From contig CM041465.1 of NCBI GenBank assembly GCA_023213395.1, forward strand, positions 172,801,741 to 172,865,740: a DNA stretch of 64,000 nt, in the 5' to 3' direction. Shown here piece by piece: positions 24,010 to 36,648 of the stretch. The stretch is from Cycas panzhihuaensis. Lineage: Eukaryota > Cycadophyta. Positions within the stretch are counted from its first letter, which is position 1. Each line of letters starts with the position of its first letter. The notes beneath the pieces were generated by a model that was given only the letters and a program-made list of their open reading frames with translations, was not told the DNA's origin and did not search any database. Made by a program: the position numbers and the translations under genes.

Positions 24010-25330
24010 ATTGTGGAAAAAATTTACAAAATTAGGAATAAGGATAATGTCATCACTGAAGGGAGAGAAAATAATGGGTTATATGAGTTAATCCATATAC
24101 TTAAGCATGGGCTTATCACTGAGAAAATAATCTTTTGTGGTGTGACTAATAGGGTTATCTCAATTATTTTGACTTCGCATTATATAGAGAATTAAACATG
24201 GTAATTGGACTTTTATAAGTGCAAAAGGATGATGGGATTTATAAAGCTTTTGCACTTAGCAAACAATATAGAGAAAAAATTATGAAGAATCAATTGAGAA
24301 TAAAGGAAAAGATAGAGTTAGTCTAAGTGACTTATGTGGACCATTTTTCATAGAATCCTTTGGTAGCACTTATCACTTCATGACCTTCACTAGTGACTTT
24401 ACTATGAAAATATAGATATATTTCCTAAAGTACAAGTCTTAAGCTTTTTATACCTTCAAATAATTCAAGGCTAAACAAAGATACTTCTCAGGATTAAAGA
24501 TTAAAACCTTAAGAAGTTATAGTAGTGGGAAGTATAAGTTCAAAGGGTTTATATAGTTTTATAATAAGGCAAATATCAAGAGATAATTCACTATTATTTA
24601 TACACCGTAACATAATAAATTGTAGAAACAAAAATTATAAGTATAGTAGAGATGCCCAATGCATAATAAAGTCCAAATACCTATTTCTTGGTTATTAGGG
24701 TGAAGTGGTCACCACTATAGTGTACTTGTTAAATAAAATTCCCTCCAAATCAATTAGGGACATGACATTTGAGAAATCTTGGACTAAATGGAAATTATTT
24801 ATGAGTCACCTTCATATTTTTAGAAGCACTGCCTATGCCCATATTCCAATATAAATAAGGAAGAAGCTAGATGATAAAAGTAGAAAATATATACTTATGG
24901 ATTATGAAGATAATTCCAAAGCCTATAAAACATTTGATCCCTCAAATAGAGAGATTATAATTAGCAAGGATGTTATATTTTATAAACATGATCATAAAAA
25001 TGATAAAGTTGAAGTTAAGGACAAAATTATAAGTCCGAGTATAGGTATAAATATTGATATACCTGAGTCATATTCTAGAGGATAAAATGTAGGTGCATAG
25101 ACTTTAAGGCCTCCAAGCCCATCACTTGTTAAATTGTTATAAGTGTCTTCATGCAAATCACTTAAGTGGTATAAACAAACTAATAAAGACTTATTAATTA
25201 GAGATATAAATATTAATGAAGGGGTGAAGACTGGGTGCAAAAGCGACAAGAGTCTTGCTTTACCTTTATATCTAATGTGTCGAGCCTAGAAGAGCCAATT
25301 TTCTTTAAGGAAGCAAAGGACAAAGTTAAA
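24010..25330 (+). pseudogene. Copia A pre-integrase and integrase, right of LINE B
   Basis: The frame resumes as IVEKIYKI. ENNGLYEL (about 24070) is the GLYKL-type end of the pre-integrase segment. The integrase core is present but shattered (TYVDHF near 24337). NSKAYKTFDPSNREIIISKDVIFY (24914-) is the conserved integrase C-terminal motif, here cited in part. Confidence 0.75.
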
Positions 25331-26377
25331 TGGTAGAATGATATGGATGAGGAGTATAATGTAGTTGTGAAAAATAACACATAGAACTTAATCAAACTTC
25401 CTATTAATAAAAAACTAATTAGTTACAGATGGGTGTACAAAATTAATTTTTATCTAAATATAAAGCTAAACTTGTCGCAAAATAGTATGCTCAAGTATAA
25501 GGGATAGACTTCAAGAAGATCTTTGCTCCAATAGTAAAGATGACTACAATTAGATTATTAGTTAGCACATCAACTTTGTTTGATTAAAAAGTATATGGAA
25601 TGAATGTAAAAAGTGCCTTCTTAAATGACAATCTAAAAGATGAAGTCTACATTAAGCAATCATAAGGATTTGAGCAAGTTGAGAATAAACACTTGGTCTA
25701 CATTTCAAAAAGACCTTATATGGCTTAAAGTAAGCACTAAGAATTTGGTATATTCAGATTAATGATTGTTTTTTAACCTAGAGATGTATTAGTTGTGACT
25801 CTGACCACAACTTACGTGTGAAAATGGATAAAGGACATAAACTCATTATTGTCACATATATAGATAATTTGATCATCATAGGTAATAACACCAATTATAT
25901 TACAAGGTAACAATCAAAAGCCTTTGAGATGATAAATTTAGGGCTTTTATGCTACTATCTTAGGATTGAGATATGGCTGAAGCGAGGCAACATGTTCATG
26001 TCACATTCCAACTAAGCATAAGTATCATTGCCTTTTATAGAGACAAAGTATAAGGCAATAATTATGACTATATATGAGGCAATTCAACTAAGGAGGATAC
26101 TTAGCCATATTTACTTTTTTCAAGAGAATATCATAGTTTTATTTAGCGACAATTAGAGTATTATTCATCTCTCAAAGAACCTAGTATTCATGCCAAAAGT
26201 GAATATATTAAGATCCACTATCATTTCATTTGGGTGTAGGTATAAAACGAGATAATGTAGTTAGTGCATTATTTAACTAATGACCAAATTGTAGGCATGC
26301 TAATATAAACATTAAGTAGATACATATTTGAAAAGTTTAAAGAAATTCTGGGTGTTAGAGATACTAGAGTAAACATT
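25331..26377 (+). pseudogene. Copia A RT and RNase H with internal deletion
   Basis: RT starts near 25340 (NDMDEEYN, VVKNNT) and reaches VTYIDNLIIIGNN (about 25852-25890), where the YVDD box reads YIDN. The sequence then jumps from the LLCYYLRIEIW region (about 25950-25980) to ETKYKAIIMTIYEA (about 26040), the RNase H start. About 100 codons normally present are missing, so a deletion occurred near 26020-26045. RNase H continues with IIHLSKNLVF to about 26300. Confidence 0.75.
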
Positions 26378-26385
26378 ATGGGGGG
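26378..26385 (+). promoter_or_regulatory. Copia A polypurine tract
   Basis: ATGGGGGG immediately precedes the 3' LTR. Confidence 0.8.
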
Positions 26386-26713
26386 TGTTAGGAATACTGT
26401 TTACTTTAAATATTTAGTATTTAGTGAAGTGTATTTTCTCACATATGTATGGGGATGTAACTCCTATTCTTAGGTTTTAAGCTTCCAAGTACTTATAACT
26501 CCCTCATATTTTGGTAATTTCTCTTTATAACCATCAATATAGCTCATGCATAAATTTATATCATAGCTACTTATATTAGTTAATGAGAATTGAGAGTTCA
26601 TTGAGAATTTGTTAATATATGTGTACTTTATAATTGATGTGATTATGTCTTTATGTGTCATTATTTTGTTGAAATCATGATAACTTATGTACCTTTTATT
26701 CAAATTTCTAATA
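26386..26713 (+). repeat. Copia A 3' LTR
   Basis: It starts TGTTAGGAATACT and ends TTCTAATA (decayed from TAACA). It is the partner of 8586-8918. Confidence 0.9.
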
Positions 26714-29440
26714 GTTAAGGCCCAAAAGTAGAGTACCTTATTAACTAAACCATGAAGAGAAGGAAGAGGTTGAGAAGAAAATCAAGGAATTATTAGAGAG
26801 CAAATTTATTAAACCCTCTAAATCCTATTTTAGAACTCTAGTTTTACTTATAAGGAAGAAAAATAGAATAATGCAAATATTCATTGATTATGGAGCCTTG
26901 AGTAAGATAATAACTTATGATAAACGTTATATTCCTAGGGCAGATGATCTATTAGATATGTTAAAAAGAAGTGTATATTTTTTTGAAATAGATTTAAAAA
27001 ATAATTACCATCAAATACAAATTTACAAAGTTAATGTTGAAAAGATAAATTTCACTACAACAGATGTACATTATGAATATTTAGTAATCTCTTTTAGTAT
27101 GGAAAATGCTCCTGCATATCCTTTAAGAGGATGGAATATTATTTTCATACAACACTTTATCAAATTTATGATTTTCATTCTTGATGATATTTTGGTTTTA
27201 AGAAAAAGCCATAATGAGCATGCTAAACATTTAAAAACAATACTCAATATCTTAAGAAAAGAAAAATTATACATAAATTCTCTAAGTATCAAAATTTCAA
27301 AGAAGAAACCAAGCATTTATAACATACAATATCTTCAAAAGGCATTGTGGTCAATCTTAAAAAACTTAAAGCAATTAAGGAGTGGAAGACTCCACTAAAT
27401 ATCCACAAAGTAAGAAGCTTCCTTAGGTTAACAAGCTTTTATAGGAAATTTGTCCATAACTTTTCACAAATAGCAAATTCTTTAACGGAGTTACTTAAGA
27501 AAAATAAAAGGTTCAAGTGAACAAAAGAAATGCCAAGAAAGCTTGCAAACATTAAAAGATGAGTTAACTTTAGCCTTAAGATTAATACTATCAAATTTAA
27601 CAAAACTGTTCAAACTTTATACTAATACAAGTGGATTTACTATTAGAGCAGTGTTAATGTAAGATGGGGAAGTTATAGTTTAGAAAAGTCATAAACTAAA
27701 CATTGTAGAACGTATATATCTTATCTTTGATAAATAAACACTTGCAATAATATATATATGTAATAAAAATTTGGAAGCACTATTTAGAGGAAAATCAATT
27801 CAAAGTGATTATAAATCATAAGCCACTCCAAAGTTTTCTACCTAAAAAGGTATTATGTATAAGGCAATACAAATGAACCATGATTATTCAAGAATTCTCC
27901 TAAAAAATGATGTATCAATTCAAAAAAGAAAATATGGTTGTAGATGCTCTATTAAGAGCTCAATTTATTAAAAACACATAAATCATAATAAGAAAGCTAC
28001 GAGAATCCATATTGGAAGCACGATGATAAGACCCTTTATGTGTAAAAATGAAGGAATCTCTTTAAAAATTAGAAACTAATTTCAAGGATTTCACCATCAA
28101 GGAAAATAGGTTATGAAAAATGATGTGATAGTTGTACTCAGTATTATGGATCTTAAGTATAAGATACTATATAAACTCCATAATGTGCCCCTTGCTAGCC
28201 ATAGTGGAACTGAAAAGTTCATAAATAATAAGAAGATATGCATATTAGAAAAATATAAATCATGAGATAGTTGATTACATAAAAACTTGTGAATAATATT
28301 AGGTAAATAAAACATAAAAGGGGTAAATGGGTAAGTTTGTTAATACCATTACCCAGTGTAGAGAGAAAATGGAAAAATATTTCCACGAATTTTATCACTA
28401 AATTACTAAAAACACATAAACAAAATGATCAAGTTTTAGATGTGGTTGACATATTAATTAAAATGGCAAGATTTATTCCATGTAAAATGACACATAAGGG
28501 AGTCACATAGTAAAAATCCTTTAAAATGAAGGTTTCTCGAAATTCAAATTCCTAATGACAATTGTTAGTGATAGAGATATAAAATCCATAAGTAATCTTT
28601 GGTGAGAGCTATTTAAGACATTTAAAATATATTTATAGTTCAACAATAGAGATTATGAGCAAATAGATGGACAAATAGAACAAGTAAATCAATTATTGAA
28701 AACATATTAAAATCACATGTAATAGATAAACATACATAATGAAAAGAAACCTTTCCATACGTAGATTTTTCTATGACAATAGCAAACATTTCTGAATAGG
28801 AATGATACCATTTAGAGCTATGCATGGGTATGATCCCATCATTTCCCTTAGAGTTGGACTTATACGCTTACATAAGAAAATCACAACTTTAAATAGAAAT
28901 GCCTTAAGAAATTAAATAAGAACTTGAGTTATGTAGGTAAAATGTTGAAAGGACATAGTAAGACATTAGTATATGTAGACAAAAGTAGGACTCCTAGAAT
29001 AATTAATGTTAAGGATAAAGTATATTTAAGAGTATAACCTAATTCTACACTAAAATTATCCCCACGATATTGTGGTTCATTTGAAGTCTTAAAAAGATTA
29101 ATGGGGTTGCTTATAGATTATAATTATCATAGTGAATCAAAATACATAATGTTTTTCATGTCAGTTTCCTAAAGTAAGAACTATTAAGATTTGATAATAA
29201 GCTACTTATGTATGCTAATGTTTAACAAGTTGAATAAGTGTTTAATGATTTAGTTGAAATACCAGGCACTAGAACAAGAAAATTGAGAAACAAAGAAATA
29301 AAAGAATATTTGATTAAATGGTAAAACAACCCCATTGAAAAGGCAACATAAAATTCTAATACTTTTATAAGAGAAGTATGCCTCATCAATGGTGATGAAT
29401 TCCCAAAAGGAGAGAGAGATATCATAAGAGAGGATCCTAT
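26714..29440 (+). pseudogene. Gypsy A (chromovirus), right arm: RT, RNase H, integrase, chromodomain
   Basis: RT resumes with KKIKELLESKFIKPSKS (about 26781). It stays open at 26871-27398 with IFIDYGALSKI, PRADDLLDMLK and FEIDLKNNYHQI; the catalytic box is FILDDILVL. RNase H (from about 27560) and integrase (about 28150-28900) are readable only in pieces. The segment before the chromodomain is clear: DKVYLRV, stop, PNSTLKLSPRYCGSFEVLK (about 29013-29090). The combination places it among plant chromoviruses. Confidence 0.85.
29229..29390 (+). pseudogene. Gypsy A C-terminal chromodomain
   Basis: The frame reads VEIPGTRTRKLRNKEIKEYL, then IKW, stop, NNPIEKAT. This is the chromodomain pattern of plant chromovirus integrases (RKLRNRE..LVKW...P.EEATWE). 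The stop and the lost Trp are single-base changes. Such domains direct insertion to particular chromatin. Confidence 0.8.
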
Positions 29441-30100
29441 TTTAATGTATTAGATCCTCAACTTTAAAATATTTAATCATAAAGTATGATGAACATGCCT
29501 TAAAAAATTGTACAAAAGAGGTGGTTATGAAAAATAATGCAAAAAATATGGTTTCTAATTGTAGAAACAAGAGTCTATCTTTATAAAGAAGAGTCCTCTA
29601 TGTCTCTAAGAGAAGACTCCTCTATAATTTATTTTTATATAAAGACTTGATGAGATGAGTAAATTAACATATTATCTCTTTGCTGGTGGATAATATCAAG
29701 CCAAGGGAATGGAGAGTGAGTGAAGATAGTGGTATATATAGAAGCACTCCATCAAGGATCAACATCAATATCATAGAGGGCCCTAGGGTTCATGTAAGGA
29801 GGGCTAAGGTACCATTTTTGCATCATTCATTGTATTTAAAATTTCTATTTTTTTCTATTAAAAACCTTCAATGAAGAAAGAACCATACAAATTCTCCTTT
29901 GATCATAATAAAGAATTATTATTATTTTTATATAAGAGAGCGATGATGGTTAGAGTTTGAATTTATACATCATTTGTACAATTGTATAACTCTTTTCAAA
30001 ACTATACAAATTTCTCCTAAACCACATTAACACCTTAAGAATATACTAATAATGGTATAGTTAAATTTTTATTTTTCTATCAAGTTTTCTTGGTGGAAAA
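29441..30100. other. Unassigned LTR-like sequence between gypsy A and copia C
   Basis: TATATAAAGACTTGATGAG near 29636 is TATA-like. The stretch may combine the 3' LTR of gypsy A and, at its right end, part of the copia D 3' LTR that copia C interrupted. No partner repeat was found in the window. Confidence 0.35.
30096..30100. repeat. Copia C target-site duplication, left copy
   Basis: GAAAA equals GAAAA at 34090-34094. Confidence 0.9.
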
Positions 30101-30407
30101 TGTTAGAGTGGTATTATAACCACTTACCAATTAATGTAAATGGGTGGATATATTGAGCAAATAATATTGATGTAATATTATGATATTATGGGCTGATAGT
30201 TGTAAATTTGAATGCTAATATTTGAGGTACTTATGAATTATAAATATAGATAAAAGTCTATTGTATTGTAATATCCAGATTTATAAAAAATATAATAATA
30301 TATTTTTATGGTGAAAGGGTTCCCACGTTAAATTTGTTTATCTTATGTGCTTGTTTTATACATAAACGATTCTGTCATCCTATTTATATATTTGGTATTT
30401 TTAAACA
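30101..30407 (+). repeat. Copia C 5' LTR
   Basis: It starts TGTTAGAGTGG and ends TTTAAACA. It aligns with 33755-34089, which has about 28 extra bases in two short indels. Confidence 0.9.
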
Positions 30408-30419
30408 TGGTATCAAAGT
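30408..30419 (+). promoter_or_regulatory. Copia C primer binding site
   Basis: TGGTATCAAAGT abuts the 5' LTR (10 of 12 matches to TGGTATCAGAGC). Confidence 0.9.
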
Positions 30420-33400
30420 ACCACGAGGTACACAAGTAGACAAATATTAGATGGATTATTTGATCATTGGTTGCAAAGTCATGTTGGCTCTCCCTTTGAG
30501 GATTGACTTATTCAACAATCGAAAGAACAACCACAGTGATATAATGATTAAATACAGATCCTAGTGTCTTTTGTTTTCTATTTTGTAGGGATTCTATAGT
30601 CTTTATAGGTGTATGAATGAGTAGAATATGTTGTTTTAATTTATACAAGTGCTAGTGCCCTTGTTCTCAAATTTGTAACCCATAACTACTCTCTTGTTGA
30701 TCATTATGTTAGTTTTAAGTATATTAAAAGTGTTAAATCTAATTATTTAAAGTGCCACTAAGTTATAATGAGACATTTACTAATTTATATGCAACTGGCT
30801 CATGATTATAGAGGTTGGGAGACAACACATATGTACACAATTGTATTAATGTTACGTAGAAAATTGTGTTCATTATATTATACAAGTTTGCTATGACAAT
30901 CATACGCTAGATACCATAGGTATGAGATTACAGACTCAAGAAAATGTGACTGATTTATAGACTTAGAAGAGATGCAATGTACGTACTTACAAATTACAAC
31001 CGTGCGTGAAATAGTTACAGTCGCAAAGAAGGATTTGTAGGTGCTGTTTGAGTTTATAAATCACCATGGATATTTACACTGCATGTTGGATGTGCAGTGC
31101 CATAAAATCCATGTGAAGAGATGCAAAATTTGTAGCTAAGTCACTAGAAATATACTCAGGCTGTCATAATAATTACAGTAATATTAAGGTACTTTGATCA
31201 CATTTGATTAAATAATGTCACTGCGTTGAATATATACAACCGCCATGAATGAGATACTTCATCGCCATCGTAGGCATTTTATTTATTGGCCCATTCCATT
31301 ATTTAAATTATTCATTTGTTGGGCATTGAATAAATAAAGTTGCGTTTCAAAAATTAAACTTTGATCGCCGTTGCATTTTCCTATGATATATTAAGTTGAA
31401 TTCGATTAATATATTCGGTTGCCAATTAATATTTGCTATTGTCGTATCAATAAAGTTTCTCACATGATAAATATTTACCATTGATATATTTTGTCGTTTG
31501 TTGATTTATTTTAATTGCATAATACTATAGTTTGAATGCCATATATCAAGTCACTTAATTATCAAAGTTTTTTTTTTATTATTTTCATCATTTGCCCTTT
31601 GATTGAAGGATTTATTGATGGGCATACATCAAGAGTCACATTCATAATTGTTGTGTTTAAATAAGATTAAGATCAATGTGGATTTTAATATAATGATTGG
31701 TTAACATCATCATTCTTGATTACCATTCATTGTTGAGTATGATATAATGCTTTGATCAAGTGAGCATATTGTTGTGATTATCAAAATGGTGTAAATATAT
31801 AGAAAATGTTTTATTTTGATGTGATGATAATATGTAGTTAATGACGATATTTATGATATGATGGTGAAGTGAGTGCTTTAGACACACTCTATTGATGACT
31901 GTTTAGTGATATGAGTCAACGGTATACTCTTTTTTGTTTGTATTTATATGAGAGAGTGTGTTGGGTGAGTTAGCTATCAATGTTAGTGTATTTTCATTGA
32001 TTGATACAAGGGAAAGAATGGGTGAATTTTATGGAGATACTAAGTTGCAAGATGAGTAAAACTATGGTGTGGTAATTGGTCATTACATATTTATTCAAAG
32101 GTGTGGCTTATTTAATAAAAAGTAGTGTGTTTATTCAATTATATCAGTGTTTTTACATCAGATGTATGAGTGAAAGTGGTTTAGAATTGTTATTTATTGG
32201 CTTGTTTATATAAGTGGTTATTAATTTATGGTGGAACATTATACTTTAGGTGGTTGAATTTAAGTTAGCATGAGGCATATAACCTGTTAGATGTTAGTTC
32301 AATGTGTGTGCATATCTGAACAAGTCAGATGTATATTCAATTATATATTTGTAATAAAATTGAAGTGTGAATGGAAAGGTATATGACTAGATTGCTTTAA
32401 AATTCAGTTCTCCCTTGATCATGGTATAAAATGGGAATTGGCTATCTCGTGTACCCCAGTAAGATTATGTTACAGATGTATAATGGTACCATGATGTAGA
32501 TGTGGAGGTGCTTGATGTAGGGTAAGATTTTACCTCCCATATTTTTAGGTAGAAGTTGTTGTGATAATTGTTTTATGAGGTCTCTATTAGGACTATTTGT
32601 GGCATATCCTTTGAATTGTGTTAGATCAATTAGAAGCCTTCAATTATGTATTTGAGGTGCATTGAAATGCACACATCTTAGACAAAGATTGCAACAGTAA
32701 GATCATAAGAGTTCAAAGTATATTTATATGGGATTTGTGTTTAAAACAAAGCTTACAAATAGTATAATCTACATGGGAATTACATTGTGATTAGTCTAGA
32801 TGTCAATTTGAAAAGTTATTAACGTATCATACTAGGGTGTCACATGAATATAGGTTTTATCCTTTATTTCTTCCATTTTTCAAGCTATTGTTCAGTAGGT
32901 GTAGAGGTTTGTGTACCTAACATTGTGTTTGAGATGGAAGTAGGACCTAGTGGAAGTGATGATGAGGATTTATTGTATGAAGAAGCTTGGACTTCAACCT
33001 TGTGTTCTATTATGGACTAGGAGGACCATTGAGAACTCTAGTAAGACGGTTGAAGACTTAGAAGATGATTGAAGAATGAGGATCAACATGCCAGTCAGAC
33101 TCATGATAGCCATTAACGATTCTAACGAGTGGAGATTCATAATGGAGAGCTACTATATAGGAGGAGTATTATGTGGGATTTAGGTCGCTTACCTCCCTTA
33201 AAGAACTTGGTTAATTTGTAAGTTGGAAAAGCTTATTACACAAAATTTCATGTTGAAAGAAGGATTCAATTATAAGAAGACATTTACACTAATCTTTATG
33301 ATGTTATTAGTCTAATTGGTCCTTACTTTAGTAGCTACAAATAGGTGGGAGTCATATCATGTCAGTATTCCTTAATAAAGACTTGAAGAAGAGATCCTCT

Positions 33401-33573
33401 TAGTTTAGTGAAGGAACATGTTGAATATTATGGACTAAGTATTGGTGCTAGAGAGAGTTATATGGTTGCAAGGACTATTAGAGTATTTCTAAAGAATCAC
33501 GTATATATGAGACATATCACCATTACGTCTGAGAGTAGATCAGATTAGGGAAGATGTAGGTTGAGTTTTGTCT
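30420..33573 (+). other. Copia C interior, non-coding
   Basis: I found no protein family on either strand in about 3.1 kb. Part of it (31000-31350) has more CpG than the surroundings. Its origin is unknown. Confidence 0.6.
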
Positions 33574-33690
33574 AAGTGAAGATCAACTTGAGGACATGTT
33601 CACCAAGCTCTTATTAAAGATCGTTTCATCAATGTTTATGCATATTTAGGATTTAACGAGGTTATCCTTGAGGGGGGATCTATCAACAAG
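33574..33690 (+). pseudogene. Copia C: terminal RNase H/pol remnant
   Basis: SEDQLEDMFTKLLLKI is the conserved C-terminal phrase of copia pol (the D..ADIFTK.L motif) and is followed by a G-rich stretch at about 33670. It is the only coding trace of the autonomous ancestor. Confidence 0.75.
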
Positions 33691-33743
33691 GATAAAGAGA
33701 GATAGACAAATCCTTCGGAAGGTTTTAAGATCTCACATTTATA

Positions 33744-33754
33744 TTAAGAGGGGA
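33744..33754 (+). promoter_or_regulatory. Copia C polypurine tract
   Basis: TTAAGAGGGGA precedes the 3' LTR. Confidence 0.75.
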
Positions 33755-34089
33755 TATTAAAGTGGTATTATAACCACTTATGGACTAATATAAATAAGTG
33801 GATATATTATGCAGATAATATTGATGTAATATTATGATATTATGGGCCAATGGATGTAAACTTGAATGTTGATATTTGAGGCACTTATGATCTATAAATA
33901 TAGATCAAAGTCCATTATATTATAACATTTAGATTTGTCAAAAATGTGATAATATATTTTTATAGTGGGTTTTTCCTGAAAAGGTTCTCACATTAAATCT
34001 GTTTGTCGCACATACTTATTTTATTCGAGTCCTCTATATACATAAATAATTTTATCATCTTATTTGCCTATTTGATGTTTCCTAATAGA
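33755..34089 (+). repeat. Copia C 3' LTR
   Basis: It starts TATTAAAGTGG (TG changed to TA) and ends CCTAATA. It is the partner of 30101-30407. Confidence 0.9.
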
Positions 34090-34366
34090 AAACATTTTTT
34101 TTTTAGTGTTTTGGGAGGCATATGAGTATGTATATGATGGAATCAAAGAGTAACAAGAAGACAAAACCCATAAAGAGACCAATGAATTTGAGAGGAAATG
34201 GTGGTATTAACAAACACCAGGGTCTTCGAATCCCGTGAATATATAAGTGGGGTTGAGGATATATTAGCACACGCCTCAAGGTCTATTATTGCTTAACATT
34301 GATAAATATTGAATAATTTGATAATAAAATATTTAGAAATAGCCCCAATATAAGTATTACCTAATA
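34090..34366 (-). repeat. Copia D 3' LTR, part
   Basis: On the minus strand the purine tract TATGGGGGAGAAA (34379-34367) is followed by TATTAGG, a decayed TGTTAGG LTR start. The LTR runs leftwards to the copia C insertion and presumably continues left of 30100. The far end was not identified. Confidence 0.55.
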
Positions 34367-36645
34367 TTTCTCCCCCATAATCTATATTTGGGAAGACTCC
34401 AAGCTTATCTCTAAATTTATTAAATTTTATTTTGTTAAGTGCCTTTATGAAAATGTCTACCACATGATCCTTTGTGCTCCTTTCACCTTACTATACTAGC
34501 TCTATAATGAAGTGATATTATATTTCAATGTGCTTAGTCTTGCCATGAAACATTAGATCATAGTCATTTGAATTATACTTTGGTTATCACAAAATAATTA
34601 TGTGGGACTAATTTATTCCTCCTATAAATCCTAAAATAACGTTCTAAGCCAAACTATCTCACAAGCTCTTATTACAACTACCTTATAATAAGCTTCTACA
34701 GTAGAAAGAGATATTGTTGTCTATTTCTTTGAACTCCATGATACTATTATTGAACTAAACTGAATGTATAACCTGAAATAGACTTCTTGTTACCTATGTA
34801 ACCTACCCAATCTAAGTTTATATTGCTAATTAACTTGTGATCACTTGATGACCTATGACATAATCCATACTTAATAGTGCCTCTAAGATATATAAGAATT
34901 CTTTTGCTTTCTTTCTAATGTTTTACCTTAGGCTTATGTAGAAACTTTAAAATTACATTGACTAAATACATAATGTTTGGTCAAGTTGAAGTCAAGTAAA
35001 TAAGGCTCCCGCTTAACTACTTGTAAAGAGTATAGTCAATTGATCCAAACCTCTCAAACTCAGACAATTTCAACCCAACTTCTACTAGTATTGTAAGTGG
35101 CTTGTAACTATCCATATTAAATTTATATAATATATTGTAATATAAATATTCTCTTTTTATCTTGCCATACTTCAATGCCTAAGAAATAATATATAAGTCT
35201 TAAATTTGTCATTTCAAGATCCTTGCATATCTTTCTTAAATTTTTAGTATAATTAATCATAATTTCTAATGTATACAAGGTCATCAACATATAAACTTAC
35301 AATCAATATTGAACTTTCTTTTATCTTAATATACAAGTTGGGGTCTAATTGGCTCCTTAGGAATCCTTTATCCTTAAAGTATGTATTAATCCTAGAGTAA
35401 TGTGCTATAGGTACAATTTGAACCCATATGATATTTTTTTGAGTTTATAGACCTTATCATCATTACTTTTCATCTTAAAATCTTTAAGTTGTTGGACATA
35501 TATCTCCTCATCAATATATTTATTTAAGAATACACTCTTCACATCCATCTTATGGATTATCCAACTATATTATATAACTAAGGTTATAATTAATTTAATT
35601 ATTTTTAATCTTGTTATATGTAAAAATGTTTCATTATAATCTATGCCTTTAACTTGAGCATAACCCTTTACAATTAGTCATACCTTATACTTGTCAATTA
35701 AGCCATCTAACTTATATTTAACCTTAGATATTAATTTTGTCCTAATGATAATTTTCTTTAGTGGTAAAGTACCTAAATCCCAAGTGTCATTCTTTCTAAA
35801 GCATTATATTCCTCTTTCATTGTTATCTTCCATTCATCTTGACTATTTATCTTTTCAAAGTTTTAAGGCTCATTTATTTTTATAACTTGTATCACTAATG
35901 TAAAGTTTACCCTTTGAGATCTAGTTATCATTTTCTTAAAGTTTATATCTAAGATGTCTTAAGGGGTATGACTCCTTTACACTCATTTTAGAACTTTTTG
36001 ATTTGAAGTAGATGGTCTTGCTCCATTTATACTAGCTAATATAAGTACGTTTGTACTATTTATGTTATGTTCCACATAAACCATAATACTTTTGCCTTTA
36101 TCATTTTCATCAACCTCTTCTTGATAGAATCAATCTTTATTGAAGATGGCATCCTTGCTCATGATGATTCTTTTCCCCTTAGGATTATACAATTTATAAG
36201 AACTTGATGTATTACTATAGCTTATAAATATGCACTTATAATTTTTTTTCATTTAACTTAGTCCTTCTTTGTTTTGAAACATGTGCATATGCTATGCACC
36301 AAAAAACCCTTAAGTATTTAATGTTTGGCTTATACCTTATCTAACCCTCTTCAAGTGTGATCCATCTAACTATTTTTGTTATATATTTATTCAATAAGTA
36401 AATAACTATATAAATAACTTATGCCCAAAACTCATTACTAAGGTGTTTATCCTTCAGCATACTCCTTATCATCTCAAAACCTATCTCATTTTTTCTTTTT
36501 GCTACTGTATTTTATTAAGGGATGTAAGGATTAGTTAATTACTTTCTTATTCCATAATACTTGAAATAGTCCTTAAATCAATTTGAATTAAATTCTCCCC
36601 TATTATCTAATATAAGAATTAATATTTTATAACCACTTTGTCTTC
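34367..36645 (-). pseudogene. Copia D: minus-strand integrase-RT-RNase H fragment
   Basis: Reading the minus strand from 36645 gives RRQSGYKILILILDNRGEF, the integrase core, then MIRSMLKDKHLSNEFWA. KCIFISYSNTSSSYKLYNPK (about 36240-36180) is the integrase C-terminal motif. RT and RNase H follow, down to the terminal ADIF-type motif (about 34440). Many stops are present. The fragment begins in the middle of the integrase, so gag, protease and half of the integrase are missing; the break is the head-to-head junction with copia F. Confidence 0.8.
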
Positions 36646-36648
36646 TCC
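36636..36648. other. Head-to-head junction of copia D and copia F
   Basis: Minus-strand integrase of copia D (RRQSG) ends within a few bases of where plus-strand pre-integrase of copia F (SPKNLLSVGQ) starts. The short CTTCTCC stretch can be read as part of either, which suggests a microhomology join. Confidence 0.7.

Larger units (their letters stand above)
8586..26713 (+). mobile_element. Copia A: Ty1/copia element carrying LINE B and copia B
   Basis: Two related LTRs (8586-8918 and 26386-26713) with TGTTA..TAACA-type ends flank a PBS, a gag-pol remnant and a PPT. The flanking five bases are GCCAA on the left and GTTAA on the right, which fit a 5-bp target duplication with two C-to-T changes. 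The element sits inside gypsy A between two consecutive pieces of its RT region. Its own pol is interrupted after the protease/pre-integrase region by LINE B. Without the nested LINE and copia it would be about 5.5 kb, close to normal copia size. Confidence 0.9.
30101..34089 (+). mobile_element. Copia C: non-autonomous copia-derived element
   Basis: A 3,989-bp element has two LTRs (307 and 335 bp), a PBS, a PPT and a perfect 5-bp duplication. Its 3.3-kb interior has no readable gag, integrase or RT. Only the extreme C-terminus of copia RNase H survives (about 33574-33640), directly upstream of the 3' end. It resembles a LARD-like derivative mobilised by an autonomous relative. Confidence 0.9.

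Noticed and set aside
29222-29425. 67-codon minus-strand frame
   Set aside because: It is antisense to the gypsy A chromodomain.
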